Below, piece after piece: positions 50,434-60,600 of a DNA stretch of 64,000 nucleotides. The notes beneath the pieces are model-generated. The model was not told the DNA's origin and did not search any database. It was given only the letters and a program-made list of their open reading frames with translations. The stretch is from NCBI RefSeq assembly GCF_042433055.1, contig NZ_JBHLWB010000007.1, positions 34,340-98,339 on the forward strand, in the 5' to 3' direction. The DNA comes from Gallibacterium trehalosifermentans. GTDB taxonomy: Bacteria > Pseudomonadota > Gammaproteobacteria > Enterobacterales > Pasteurellaceae. Positions within the stretch are counted from its first letter, which is position 1. Each line of letters opens with the position of its first letter. A program made the position numbers and the translations under genes.

Positions 50434-53400
50434 ATAATTCAAATTCAGATAGTACTACTCCTACGGCAGAAGATACAAAGCCAACTCAACAAGGAAATAA
50501 CTCAGGAGAGAATACAAATATTCCTGAGGATCAAACAGATTCAACACCTAATCCCAATGATGATCCTACATTAGATACAGATACAGGGGCAACAGGTGAA
50601 AACCCTAACGAACCAGCGCAGCCAGAAGCGCAACCAGCAGTCGATACGGCACCATTAGAGCAAGCGCTTGAAGATGCTAAAGCTGCGGTAGGTACTGCGA
50701 ATACAGCGATTGGTGAAGTGGATACAGACAATAATGGACTAATCACCCCAGCAGAAAAAGCAACTGTAACAGAGGCGATTGCCGATGTTGCAACGCAGAA
50801 AGCTGAGGCTCAAGCAGAACTTGATAAGATCAAAGATCAATTAACGCCAGAACAGGTGAAATCGTATCAAGATAAGATTGATGCGATTGTTGCACCAGAA
50901 AATACGGTTGAAGTTACAGATAATGATGCAGATGGTTACTCAAATGCAGATGAAACTACAGCCGGTTCAGAAATTGATAATGATAGTTCAACACCGAAGA
51001 GTGTCGCAGAAGCATTAAAAGAACAAGCGGCAGCGTTAGCAGCAGAAGCAGAACAAGCGAAAACTGCAGCGGGAGAAGGATATACTGATGCAGAGGTTGA
51101 AGCATTACAAGAAAAAGCAGACGCTATTGACGCGTTAAAAGCGAAAGCCTTAGCTGCAGCAAATCTCGTGAAAGAAGATGAAGGCAAAACTGCTTTAATC
51201 GATGAAATTAATGCGATTAGCTTTGATGTACCAGTAGCGAATGACGTAGATGGGGATAATAAGCCTGATGAAAGCGAATTAGCGGCAGCAGAAAGTGCTG
51301 TTAATACAGCGAAAGAGGCGAAAGACGCTTATGAAGCTAAGAAAGCTGAATTAACTTCTGACGATGAAGTAACGCAAGAAGACTTAGACGCATTGCAACC
51401 ATTGAAAGAGGCAGCAGATGCAGCACATAACGCAGCAGTAGAAGCAGTGAATGAGGTTCCAGAGGGAACAACAGGAGATAATGGTGTAAGCAAAGCGTCA
51501 TTAGAGGGACGTTTAGCTGAGGGGGGCGATGCGGCACCAGTGGGTGAGTTACCAGCGCTTACTACATCAACAGGTTCAACTGAAGAACCTGTTAGTGAGC
51601 AACCAGCAGGAACAGAGACAGAAGCAGGTGGCAATGATAGCACAGATACAACGTCATCACCGACAGATCCAACAGAATCATCAGATACAGGTGCAAATAC
51701 TGGTGAGACATCAACCGATGGACAACCAAATACTGAGCCAACTGCAGGTGATAATGGAGGAGATGGTTCAGATGATACTTCTAATGGCACAGCGCAACCA
51801 GTAGTCGATACGGCACCATTAGAGCAAGCGCTTGAAGATGCTAAAGCTGCGGTAGGTACTGCGAATACAGCGATTGGTGAAGCGGATACAGACAATAATG
51901 GACTAATCACCCCAGCAGAAAAAGCAACTGTAATAGAGGCGATTGCCGATGTAGAGACGGCGAAAGAAAAAGCGCAAGCAGAACTTGATAAGATCAAAGA
52001 TCAATTAACGCCAGAACAGGTGAAATCGTATCAAGATAAGATTGATGCGATTATTGCACCAGAAAATACGGTTGAAGTTACAGATAATGATGCAGATGGT
52101 TACTCAAATACAGATGAAACTACAGCCGGTTCAGAAATTGATAATGATAGTTCAACACCGAAGAGTGTCGCAGAAGCATTAAAAGAACAAGCGGCAGCGT
52201 TAGCAGCAGAAGCAGAACAAGCGAAAACTGCAGTGGGAGAGGGATATACTGATGCAGAGGTTGAAGCATTACAAGAAAAAGCAGACGCTATTGACGCGTT
52301 AAAAGCGAAAGCCTTAGCTGCAGCAAATCTCGTGAAAGAAGATGAAGGCAAAGCTGCTTTAATTGATGCAATTAACGCGATTAGCTTTGAGGTACCAGCA
52401 GCGAATGATAAAGATGCAGACGGTACGATTGATACAGTAGAAGTTGCAACTGCGAAAGGGCTAGTTGATACGGCGGCAGAAAAAGTTGCACAGTATGAAG
52501 CAGCGAAAACAGAAGCAGAAAAAGATGGTGTTATTAGTCAAGCTGAGCTTGATAATTTAACTACTCTGAAGAATGCTGCTGAAGATGCACGAACAGAAGC
52601 TAACAATGCGATCACTGTTGTAGCAGGAAAATCGGGCTCAGGTATTCCAGATGGCACAACAAATACCGATCCAGAAGTAAATACAAGCAAAGCGGAGCTA
52701 GAGACTCGTTTAGCTACAGGTGATGCAAAAGCAACATCGGCTTTACTAGTCGTGAATGATAAAGATGCAGACGGTACGATTGATACAGTCGAAGTGGAGA
52801 ATGCAGCATCGTTATTAGATGAAGCAGACAAACTGCTTAGACGTTATGAAAATATTGCAAATAACGTGAGAACAGGCACAACAGTAGCAAATCCAGATTT
52901 AATTAAGTCATTAGACAATTTAAGAAAGCAAGCAATTGCTAAATTGAATGAAGCAAAAGCTGCAGTTAATGGTATTCCAGATGGAACAGAAGGGAAGGAC
53001 AGTGTTGTAGCACGTGCAAATGGAATGATGGAGCCAAGTGCATTACCAGAAGCGAATGATAAAGATGCGGATACAAAACTGGATACGCAAGAAGTTGTAG
53101 AAGCGACATCTGCCGTTGATAGAGCTGCGGAAGCAAGAAAAGCTTATGAAGATGCAAAAACAGCAGCATTAGGAGATGGTAAGTTAACACCAACAGAGTT
53201 AGCTGATCTAACTCGTAAGAAACAAGCAGCCGATGACGCACGTCAAACTGCATTAGGTGATAGAACGCAGAATACAGGTGTAAACGGTATTCCTGATGGT
53301 ACAGAAGGAAAAGATGCATTAGTAACTCGTTTAACCAGTGGTGATGCAGCCCCAGCATCTGAATTACCAGTTGTGAATGATAAAGATGCAGATGGTACGA

Positions 53401-56400
53401 TTGATACAGCTGAAGTTGCAAATGCGAAAGGGTTAGTTGATACGGCAGCACAAGCAGTTGCTAAGTATGAAGAGGCGAAAACAACTGCATTATCAGACGG
53501 TAAAGTAACGCCAGAAGAGTTAGCAACCTTAACTAACCTGAAGAATGAAGCTGAAGCAGCACGTACAACAGCGCTAGGTAGTACAACGGATAATACTGGT
53601 GTAAGCGGTATTCCAGATGGTACAACAAATACTGATCAGAACGTAAATACAAACAAAGAAGCGTTAGCAGAGCGTTTAGCTACAGGTGATGCAAAAGCAA
53701 CATCGGATTTACCAGTTGTGAATGATAAAGATGCAGATGGTACGATTGATACAGTTGAAGTTGCAAATGCGAAAGGGTTAGTTGATACAGCGGCAGAAAA
53801 AGTTACACAGTATGAAGAGGCGAAACGCCAAGCTGAGTCAGATGGTAAAGTAACGCAAACTGAGCTTGATAACTTAACTAACCTGAAGAATGAGGCAGAA
53901 GCAGCACGTACAACAGCGCTCGGTAGTGCAGAGGAAAATACTGGTGTAAACGGTATTCCAGATGGCACAACAAATACCGAAGTAAATACAAGCAAAGAGG
54001 CGTTAGCGACACGTTTAGCTACAGGTGATGCAAAAGCAACATCTGAATTACCAGAATTAACGGCAACAGTAGATACACAACCGTTAGATGACGCAATTCA
54101 GCAAGCGATAAATGCGGTGAATGCGGCAAAAACGGCTATTTCAGGAGCAGATCAGAATAGTAATGGCTTGATTACACCAGCTGAGAAACAACCTGTTACT
54201 GATGCGCTTAATGATGCTACTGCGAAGAAAGCTGCTGCTCAGGCGGAGTTTGATAAGATTAAGACACAATTAACCCCTGAACAGGTAGAAGCCTATCAAG
54301 CGAAGTTAGATGAGATTACTGTGCCAGCAGATACGGTTGCCGTAACCGATACTGATGCAGATGGCTATTCAAATGATGTGGAAAAATATGCAACATCTGA
54401 TCCAAATAATACTTCTTCAACACCGAAGAATGTTGCTGAAGATCTTTATCAGAAAGCACTTGACATTAAAAATGCAGCAGAAGCGTTAAAAACTCAGTAT
54501 GGTCCAGGATATACCGATGGTGAAGTGGCGGAGTTAGAAGCTAAGTTAAGTGAGCTAGAAGCCGCTAAACAGAAAGCGTTACAAATCGCAAATGTTGTTA
54601 GAGAAGACGATGATGCAGCTGGCTTAAAAGCGAAGATTGATGAGTTATCATTTGACGTTCCTGAGGCGGGAGATAAGGCTGATTCGTTATGGTTCTCAGC
54701 AAAAGATATGGAAGACTATATAAGTCCGTTGGGAGGAGATAAAAGACTTCAAAAAGTGGATTATACTCAGGCGAGAAGTAATACGGAGGCAGATGAATAC
54801 GGCGCTGAGCAACCTGCTGATGAAAACGGTATTATTTGGCGAGAAGTCAAAATTCCATTAGCGGATACACAAGTCTATAACCAAGATATGGGAACAACGG
54901 AAACATTAAAACCAACAGATGGTTGGATTAATGCGTTAACCTATTCGGGCGGTCATGGAGGCTATGTTCGTTATAAAGTTGATGAAAATGGTCAATTAAT
55001 TATTCAAATTGATCAAGAAAAGGCGAGTAAGTTGAATAGTACGGAAATTGAGGCTTTAAAAGTTTCTGCTCAAGATGGTACCGAGTTGACTTATAGTTAC
55101 GTATTAAAAGGTAAGTCTTCTACATTCTCATTCAGTGGTATTGATATTGCTGATGATGTTGGTTTATTCCGAGATACAATGACAGTAAACTCACCTAATC
55201 GTTTTACTGATGATCAAAATTGGGCAAACATTAAAGTAATTTCACAAGGTACGACTCCATCTGGTGCATATGTGAAGTTGTCGATTATCGATCAAGCAAC
55301 GGGTACAGCTGTTTGGAGTGAGAACCAAGCGATAACATCGACGCAGACAACATTTAATGCAAGTGCTGTTACTTTAGAAAATGGACATAAATATGTGGTG
55401 AAAGCTGAACAAACTGATGCGGCTGGTAATGTGGTAACAGGGGGCGCATCGTTAACTGCTCAACCAATTACGATTGATACAGTACAGCCTGATTTACGTT
55501 ATTCTATAAATGTCGTTAATGGGACTGTATCGTTAGCGGTTAATTCGCCAGGTGAACAGTTGTATTCAATAACTAATGAAACCGATAGTGGTGTAGCGAA
55601 TACCGAATTACAAAAAGAAAATGCATCAAATCAGGCTAGTGCGTATAAAACAGGTGGTTTACACGGTTCAATCACTATTAATGAAAGTGATTTAGCTAAT
55701 CCTGATGTATATACCTTTGTGGCTGATGAGGCTGGTAATAAGATCGAAGTACCGAAATTTAAGTTAATTAAGTTACCTCGTTTAACAAATGACTTAACAC
55801 CGACGTTAGCGCCATCAGTGGCAACCGCACAAAATGCTAACCGCGATGGTCAATCAAGTACTCAAGATAGCCCATATCGTACTACAGAGGGTAACGATAT
55901 TGTTGTGATTACGCCAACATCAGGGGATACAGAAAAATTCCGGGGCTCGATTAACTACAATGGTAGTAATTCAGCGAGTGGAGATCAGATCTTGAATCTT
56001 AATACAGCGGGCGGCGATGATATTATTTCTGCAACGAATATCTACTCTAAAGTAGTTGCGGATACAGGCACAGGTAATGACTCAATTATCTTGTCAGGTG
56101 GTATCGGTGGTGAAATTGGTGATGCAGGGCATTACGATCAACGTATCAATATGGGTGATGGTAATGACATATTGCAAATCAAGGGTACTTTCCCTGGAGA
56201 AATCAATGCAATGCACTATACGGCAACTAAGATTTCGATGGGAACAGGTAGTGATGTGGTTAATATCGAAAAATCAATTTATGCAGCGGATCCAAGTGGA
56301 AAGTTACGTTCTAACTACTTCGACTTAGGTCAAGGGGACGATAAGATAAACCTAAATGAGCATCTAAGATCGTTTGAATCACTGACAGCTGAGGGAAGAT

Positions 56401-57536
56401 ATGGTTCAAATATTATCAATCTTGGTAAAGGTAATGATACGTTAACTATCAACAAAGATGTATCTGGATTGACATTAATTGCTTCACGCGATAGTAGTAC
56501 CATTACGATTAAGGGTAAGGTCGAGGATAGTGCGGTGTTCTATTTAGGTAGTGGCGCCGATCATGTTACTCTCTCTGGTGGTTACTCTGCAGATGATATT
56601 GAGTTGAACAGTGGCTTTGCGGGTGGCTCAGATGGGGCTAGACAGCGTATGGATTATCTAAGAACTCAATTAACACCTAACGGTGAGCGTGCAGGTTGGT
56701 ATGATACGATTAAGGTTGCAACTAGCAGTGATCAAGTGGCGACACTTGAAGCAGATCCGAATGTTACTGCGGTACAACTTGGTTCTCGCCCAGAAATTCA
56801 CTTAGGAGATGGTAACAATAGCTTAACTATCAATAATGGCGTGTACTTAGTTAATATTACGTCTGGTAGTGGAGATGATACTATCCGTTTAAGTGGGGTG
56901 AATGGTGCAAATCAAATTCATCAGAAGGATTATATTGAAGGTACTTCAGTAAACACTGGTGCAGGTAACGATCGTATTGTGTTAACTAATCTGTATGAAA
57001 TAAGTAATACGATTTCTGCAGGTAAGGGAAATGACGTTATCGAAATCAATGGTCAGATAGGTCGTGTTCCTCAAATAGGAATAACCGTTAACGGCGTTAC
57101 CACAATTGGCGGTGGTGAAGGTAGAGATGAATTAGTTTGGAATAGTTCTAACTATGAATTTACTTATGGAAAACCAAGTGCCCATGATAAATTAAATTTA
57201 ACTGATATGATTGAACAGATTCAGTTAAATGGTCAAGGTAATACCTTGAACTTTGGACAAATGTTTGATTTTGGTACAGCTACAGGAACTGTTGGTCATG
57301 CGATTGTATATACCAATAGTGCAGATAGAGCTAACAAAGTGAAATTTGACGATAATTACTGGAGTAAAGTCGCCGATAACGTCAATTACTTTGATGATAT
57401 AAGTGGTATCGGCATACAAACTGTTGCTGGTACAGCAAAAGGAAATATCGCTGCCCAAACCAAATATCAATATAATGATGGTAAGGTAACGTTCGATGTT
57501 TATATTGAGCAAGGTATTAATATCGAAATGTATTAA
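50403..57536 (+). CDS. Giant repetitive calcium-binding RTX adhesin, downstream open frame
   Basis: This frame is open from the G tract to 57536 (2377 residues); the first internal GTG with downstream length is at 50718, but it most likely needs the upstream part. In order it has an Asp/Ser/Thr/Pro linker, a roughly 200-residue helical repeat A (50640-51244, 51804-52408, degenerate 54070-54670), about 100-residue repeats B (51245-51560 and five from 52404 to 54058), a unique segment, an Ig-like domain (about 55150-55490), RTX-like glycine/aspartate nonapeptides (about 55880-57130) and a C-terminal secretion region. Repeats carry EF-hand-type loops such as DKDADGTIDTVE and DTDNNGLITPAE. Cysteine is absent and aromatic residues are rare in the repeats. 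A surface adhesin or biofilm role is inferred. Confidence 0.83.
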   Translation, partial: ENKPSSSENIDNSNSDSTTPTAEDTKPTQQGNNSGENTNIPEDQTDSTPNPNDDPTLDTDTGATGENPNEPAQPEAQPAVDTAPLEQALEDAKAAVGTANTAIGEVDTDNNGLITPAEKATVTEAIADVATQKAEAQAELDKIKDQLTPEQVKSYQDKIDAIVAPENTVEVTDNDADGYSNADETTAGSEIDNDSSTPKSVAEALKEQAAALAAEAEQAKTAAGEGYTDAEVEALQEKADAIDALKAKALAAANLVKEDEGKTALIDEINAISFDVPVANDVDGDNKPDESELAAAESAVNTAKEAKDAYEAKKAELTSDDEVTQEDLDALQPLKEAADAAHNAAVEAVNEVPEGTTGDNGVSKASLEGRLAEGGDAAPVGELPALTTSTGSTEEPVSEQPAGTETEAGGNDSTDTTSSPTDPTESSDTGANTGETSTDGQPNTEPTAGDNGGDGSDDTSNGTAQPVVDTAPLEQALEDAKAAVGTANTAIGEADTDNNGLITPAEKATVIEAIADVETAKEKAQAELDKIKDQLTPEQVKSYQDKIDAIIAPENTVEVTDNDADGYSNTDETTAGSEIDNDSSTPKSVAEALKEQAAALAAEAEQAKTAVGEGYTDAEVEALQEKADAIDALKAKALAAANLVKEDEGKAALIDAINAISFEVPAANDKDADGTIDTVEVATAKGLVDTAAEKVAQYEAAKTEAEKDGVISQAELDNLTTLKNAAEDARTEANNAITVVAGKSGSGIPDGTTNTDPEVNTSKAELETRLATGDAKATSALLVVNDKDADGTIDTVEVENAASLLDEADKLLRRYENIANNVRTGTTVANPDLIKSLDNLRKQAIAKLNEAKAAVNGIPDGTEGKDSVVARANGMMEPSALPEANDKDADTKLDTQEVVEATSAVDRAAEARKAYEDAKTAALGDGKLTPTELADLTRKKQAADDARQTALGDRTQNTGVNGIPDGTEGKDALVTRLTSGDAAPASELPVVNDKDADGTIDTAEVANAKGLVDTAAQAVAKYEEAKTTALSDGKVTPEELATLTNLKNEAEAARTTALGSTTDNTGVSGIPDGTTNTDQNVNTNKEALAERLATGDAKATSDLPVVNDKDADGTIDTVEVANAKGLVDTAAEKVTQYEEAKRQAESDGKVTQTELDNLTNLKNEAEAARTTALGSAEENTGVNGIPDGTTNTEVNTSKEALATRLATGDAKATSELPELTATVDTQPLDDAIQQAINAVNAAKTAISGADQNSNGLITPAEKQPVTDALNDATAKKAAAQAEFDKIKTQLTPEQVEAYQAKLDEITVPADTVAVTDTDADGYSNDVEKYATSDPNNTSSTPKNVAEDLYQKALDIKNAAEALKTQYGPGYTDGEVAELEAKLSELEAAKQKALQIANVVREDDDAAGLKAKIDELSFDVPEAGDKADSLWFSAKDMEDYISPLGGDKRLQKVDYTQARSNTEADEYGAEQPADENGIIWREVKIPLADTQVYNQDMGTTETLKPTDGWINALTYSGGHGGYVRYKVDENGQLIIQIDQEKASKLNSTEIEALKVSAQDGTELTYSYVLKGKSSTFSFSGIDIADDVGLFRDTMTVNSPNRFTDDQNWANIKVISQGTTPSGAYVKLSIIDQATGTAVWSENQAITSTQTTFNASAVTLENGHKYVVKAEQTDAAGNVVTGGASLTAQPITIDTVQPDLRYSINVVNGTVSLAVNSPGEQLYSITNETDSGVANTELQKENASNQASAYKTGGLHGSITINESDLANPDVYTFVADEAGNKIEVPKFKLIKLPRLTNDLTPTLAPSVATAQNANRDGQSSTQDSPYRTTEGNDIVVITPTSGDTEKFRGSINYNGSNSASGDQILNLNTAGGDDIISATNIYSKVVADTGTGNDSIILSGGIGGEIGDAGHYDQRINMGDGNDILQIKGTFPGEINAMHYTATKISMGTGSDVVNIEKSIYAADPSGKLRSNYFDLGQGDDKINLNEHLRSFESLTAEGRYGSNIINLGKGNDTLTINKDVSGLTLIASRDSSTITIKGKVEDSAVFYLGSGADHVTLSGGYSADDIELNSGFAGGSDGARQRMDYLRTQLTPNGERAGWYDTIKVATSSDQVATLEADPNVTAVQLGSRPEIHLGDGNNSLTINNGVYLVNITSGSGDDTIRLSGVNGANQIHQKDYIEGTSVNTGAGNDRIVLTNLYEISNTISAGKGNDVIEINGQIGRVPQIGITVNGVTTIGGGEGRDELVWNSSNYEFTYGKPSAHDKLNLTDMIEQIQLNGQGNTLNFGQMFDFGTATGTVGHAIVYTNSADRANKVKFDDNYWSKVADNVNYFDDISGIGIQTVAGTAKGNIAAQTKYQYNDGKVTFDVYIEQGINIEMY
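50640..51244 (+). repeat. Adhesin repeat A, copy 1
   Basis: About 605 bp almost identical to 51804-52408, exactly 1164 bp (388 codons) away. Differences are scattered substitutions such as GEVDTD versus GEADTD. Recombination between the copies would delete or duplicate 388 residues without changing frame. Confidence 0.92.
51804..52408 (+). repeat. Adhesin repeat A, copy 2
   Basis: Second near-identical copy of the 605-bp unit; a third, clearly diverged copy lies at about 54070-54670, keeping the PLD/PLE start and the NGLITPAEK loop. Confidence 0.92.
52404..54058 (+). repeat. Adhesin repeats B, tandem array
   Basis: Five in-frame units begin with NDKDAD at 52404, 52755, 53055, 53376 and 53721, spaced 351, 300, 321 and 345 bp. 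Each carries an EF-hand-like loop, a helical pair and an ending such as GIPDGT and RLATGDAKAT. The last two units are very similar in DNA sequence. Confidence 0.88.
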
Positions 57537-57560
57537 TCTGTTCTTTAGTAGATAACTTAT

Positions 57561-57588
57561 AAGCCTATCCAGTTGGATAGGCTTTTTT
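57561..57588 (+). terminator. Terminator of the adhesin gene
   Basis: AAGCCTATCC-AGTT-GGATAGGCTT is a 10-bp perfect stem followed by T residues, 24 bp after the stop. Confidence 0.94.
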
Positions 57589-57621
57589 ACGTATATAAAA
57601 AGGAAATATAAAATTAAAGGA

Positions 57622-57655
57622 AATCCTCCACTATCTTAGGAGATAGTAGAGGATT
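57622..57655 (-). terminator. Terminator-like hairpin after carB
   Basis: AATCCTC-x-ACTATCT and its complement form a 14-bp stem with one mismatch around TAGG; on the minus strand TTTCCTTTAATTTT follows. Confidence 0.7.
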
Positions 57656-57661
57656 GAGAGA

Positions 57662-60600
57662 TTAGTCTTGTAGTGAATAAATGCCGAGTTGTTCTAATTT
57701 ATCTAAACCACTGACTAATGCAGATGCACCATTTGCAGTTGTGAGAACCATCACTTTATGGTGTAACGCATTACGGCGAATAGAGTGGCTATCGGCAATG
57801 GATTCTGGCTTTCCATCAACGGTATTGATCACTAATGCAATTTCATCATTTTTAATTGCATCAACGATATGAGGGCGACCTTCACGTACTTTATTAATAT
57901 GTTGCACGACAATACCGTGTTCAGCTAAGAACTGTTCTGTACCGTAAGTTGCACATAGCCCAAAACCTAAGCGTTGTAATTGTTTCACCACAGGTAAAAT
58001 ACGTTGTTTATCTTGATCGGCAACGGATAAGAACACTTTGCCTGTTTGTGGAATACGTTCACCTGCACCGAGTTGTGCTTTAATAAAGGCTTCTTCAAAG
58101 GTTATGCCTACACCCATCACTTCACCGGTAGAACGCATTTCAGGTCCCAAAATCGTATCGACACCTGGGAATTTGATAAATGGGAATACAGCTTCCTTCA
58201 CTGCAAATTTTTCTGGAATCACTTCTTTTGTGAAGCCTTGTTCTGTGAGGGAGATGCCAGCCATCACACGAGCGGCAATTTTAGCTAATGGTACGCCAGT
58301 TGCTTTACTCACAAATGGGACAGTACGAGATGCGCGCGGATTGACTTCAAGGACATAGATTGTCTCATTTTGTACTGCAAACTGTACATTCATTAAACCA
58401 ACCACTTTTAAGGCTTTTGCCATTGCCGCAGTTTGACGACGAATTTCATCTTGGATTGTTTTAGTTAATGAATAGGCTGGTAATGAACACGCGGAGTCGC
58501 CACTGTGAATACCTGCTTGCTCAACGTGCTGCATAATACCGCCAATCACAACAATTTCACCATCACAAATACAGTCCACATCGACTTCAGTGGCATTATC
58601 AAGGAAGTGATCTAATAAGATCGGACTATCTTCAGATACTTGTACAGCTTCACGCATATAACGATTTAATTCCTCTTCGTTATAGACGATCTGCATTGCA
58701 CGTCCGCCTAATACATAAGATGGGCGAACGACTAATGGATAGCTAACTTCCTCTGCTAATTTAGCGGCTTCTTCACTATTGCGAGCAGTACGATTAGGTG
58801 GCTGTTTTAAGTTAAGATCATTAAGAATTTGTTGGAAACGTTGGCGATCTTCTGCCGCATCAATGCTATCCGCTGAGGTACCTATAATATTGACACCATT
58901 GGCGTGTAGTGCGTTAGCCAGTTTTAATGGTGTTTGTCCACCATAATGTACGATTACCCCAAATGGTTGTTCGAGATGAATAATTTCTAATACATTTTCT
59001 AAGGTAAGTGGCTCAAAATAAAGGCGATCTGAAGTATCGAAGTCAGTAGAAACTGTTTCTGGGTTACAGTTCACCATAATGGTTTCAAAACCACTTTCTC
59101 GTAAGGCTAAAGCAGCGTGGACGCAACAATAGTCAAATTCAATCCCTTGACCAATGCGGTTCGGACCACCACCAAGAATCATAATTTTCTTACGAGTAGA
59201 TGGATTTGCTTCGCACCCTTCTTCATAAGTTGAATAGAGATAAGCAGTATCTGATTTGAATTCACCAGCACAAGTATCGACACGTTTATACACTGGGTGC
59301 AGATTGAGTTCATAACGGCGATTTCTTACCTGTTCTTCGCTAACTTTAGTCAGTTGTCCGATACGTTTATCCGAGAATCCTTTACGTTTTAAACGGCGTA
59401 ATTCAGCATAATCTAATTGCTCAAAGGTTTTCTTTTCTAATGCGAGTTCTTCTAAAACAAGATCTTGAATTTGTCTTAAAAACCAAGGATCGATTTTGGT
59501 ATAGCGATAAACTTCATCTAAAGACCAACCTAAACCAAAAGCATCGGCAACATAGAGTAAGCGTTCTGGCCCTGGGTTAGAAATTTCATGGCGTAATTTT
59601 TCGTTGTCTTCTGAACGTAAATTAAAGCCACAAATGCCTGTTTCTAAGCCACGCAAGGCTTTTTGTAATGATTCTTGGAAGGTTCTGCCCATTGCCATAA
59701 CTTCACCAACGGATTTCATTTGCGTGGTAAGACGATCATCGGCTTGTGGGAATTTCTCAAAGGCAAAACGCGGTACTTTCGTAACCACATAATCAATAGA
59801 TGGTTCAAAAGAAGCAGGAATTAAACCGCCAGTGATGTCGTTGCGTAATTCGTTTAGGGTATAACCTACGGCAAGTTTAGCTGCGACTTTAGCAATCGGG
59901 AAACCAGTTGCTTTTGATGCTAATGCAGAAGAACGACTCACACGAGGATTCATTTCAATCACAATCATTTCCCCATTTTCTGGGTTAATGGCAAATTGCA
60001 CATTGGAACCACCCGTATCAACCCCAATTTCACGTAATACTGCAAGCGAGGCATTACGCATAATTTGATATTCTTTGTCGGTTAATGTTTGTGCAGGAGC
60101 AACAGTAATTGAATCACCTGTATGTACGCCCATTGGATCGAGGTTTTCGATTGAGCAGACGATAATACAGTTATCTGCTTTATCTCGCACCACTTCCATT
60201 TCATACTCTTTCCACCCGAGAACGGATTGCTCAATTAAAAGTTCGTGGGTTGGCGACGCATCAAAGCCACGTTCGCAAATTTCTTGAAACTCTTGGCGGT
60301 TGTAAGCAATTCCACCACCAGAGCCACCCATAGTAAAAGAGGGACGAATTAAGGTTGGAAAGCCGACTTCTTTTTGAGCTTGCCAAGCTTCTGCAAAGCT
60401 ATGACAAACAAAAGATTTTGGTGTATTGAGTCCGATTTTTTGCATCGCTTCTTTAAAACGACCACGATCTTCTGCTTTATCAATCGCATCTTCAGTTGCA
60501 CCGATTAACTCAACTTGATATTGCGCTAATACTCCGTGTTTAGAGAGATCTAAAGCACAATTTAATGCCGTTTGTCCCCCCATTGTTGGAAGAATGGCAT

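Noticed and set aside
51329..51997. A 222-codon minus-strand open frame inside the adhesin gene, with similar ones at 50936-51187, 52100-52351 and 53636-53995
   Set aside because: They mirror the repetitive Ala/Ser codons of the plus-strand adhesin repeats, recur once per repeat, and show low-complexity Ser/Ala/Val translation with no ribosome sites.
50640..54670. Regularly spaced repeats considered as a CRISPR array
   Set aside because: The repeats are long, coding, in frame and lack short palindromic units with unique spacers of constant size.
55880..57130. RTX nonapeptides considered as evidence for a pore-forming RTX toxin
   Set aside because: There is no hydrophobic pore domain, no acyltransferase (hlyC-like) gene, and the prefix, Ig-like domain and repeats fit an adhesin.
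49936..57536. Treating the adhesin as a decayed pseudogene
   Set aside because: The only interruption is at a homopolymer; over 2300 codons downstream remain open, which argues for a reversible frameshift or read error rather than decay.
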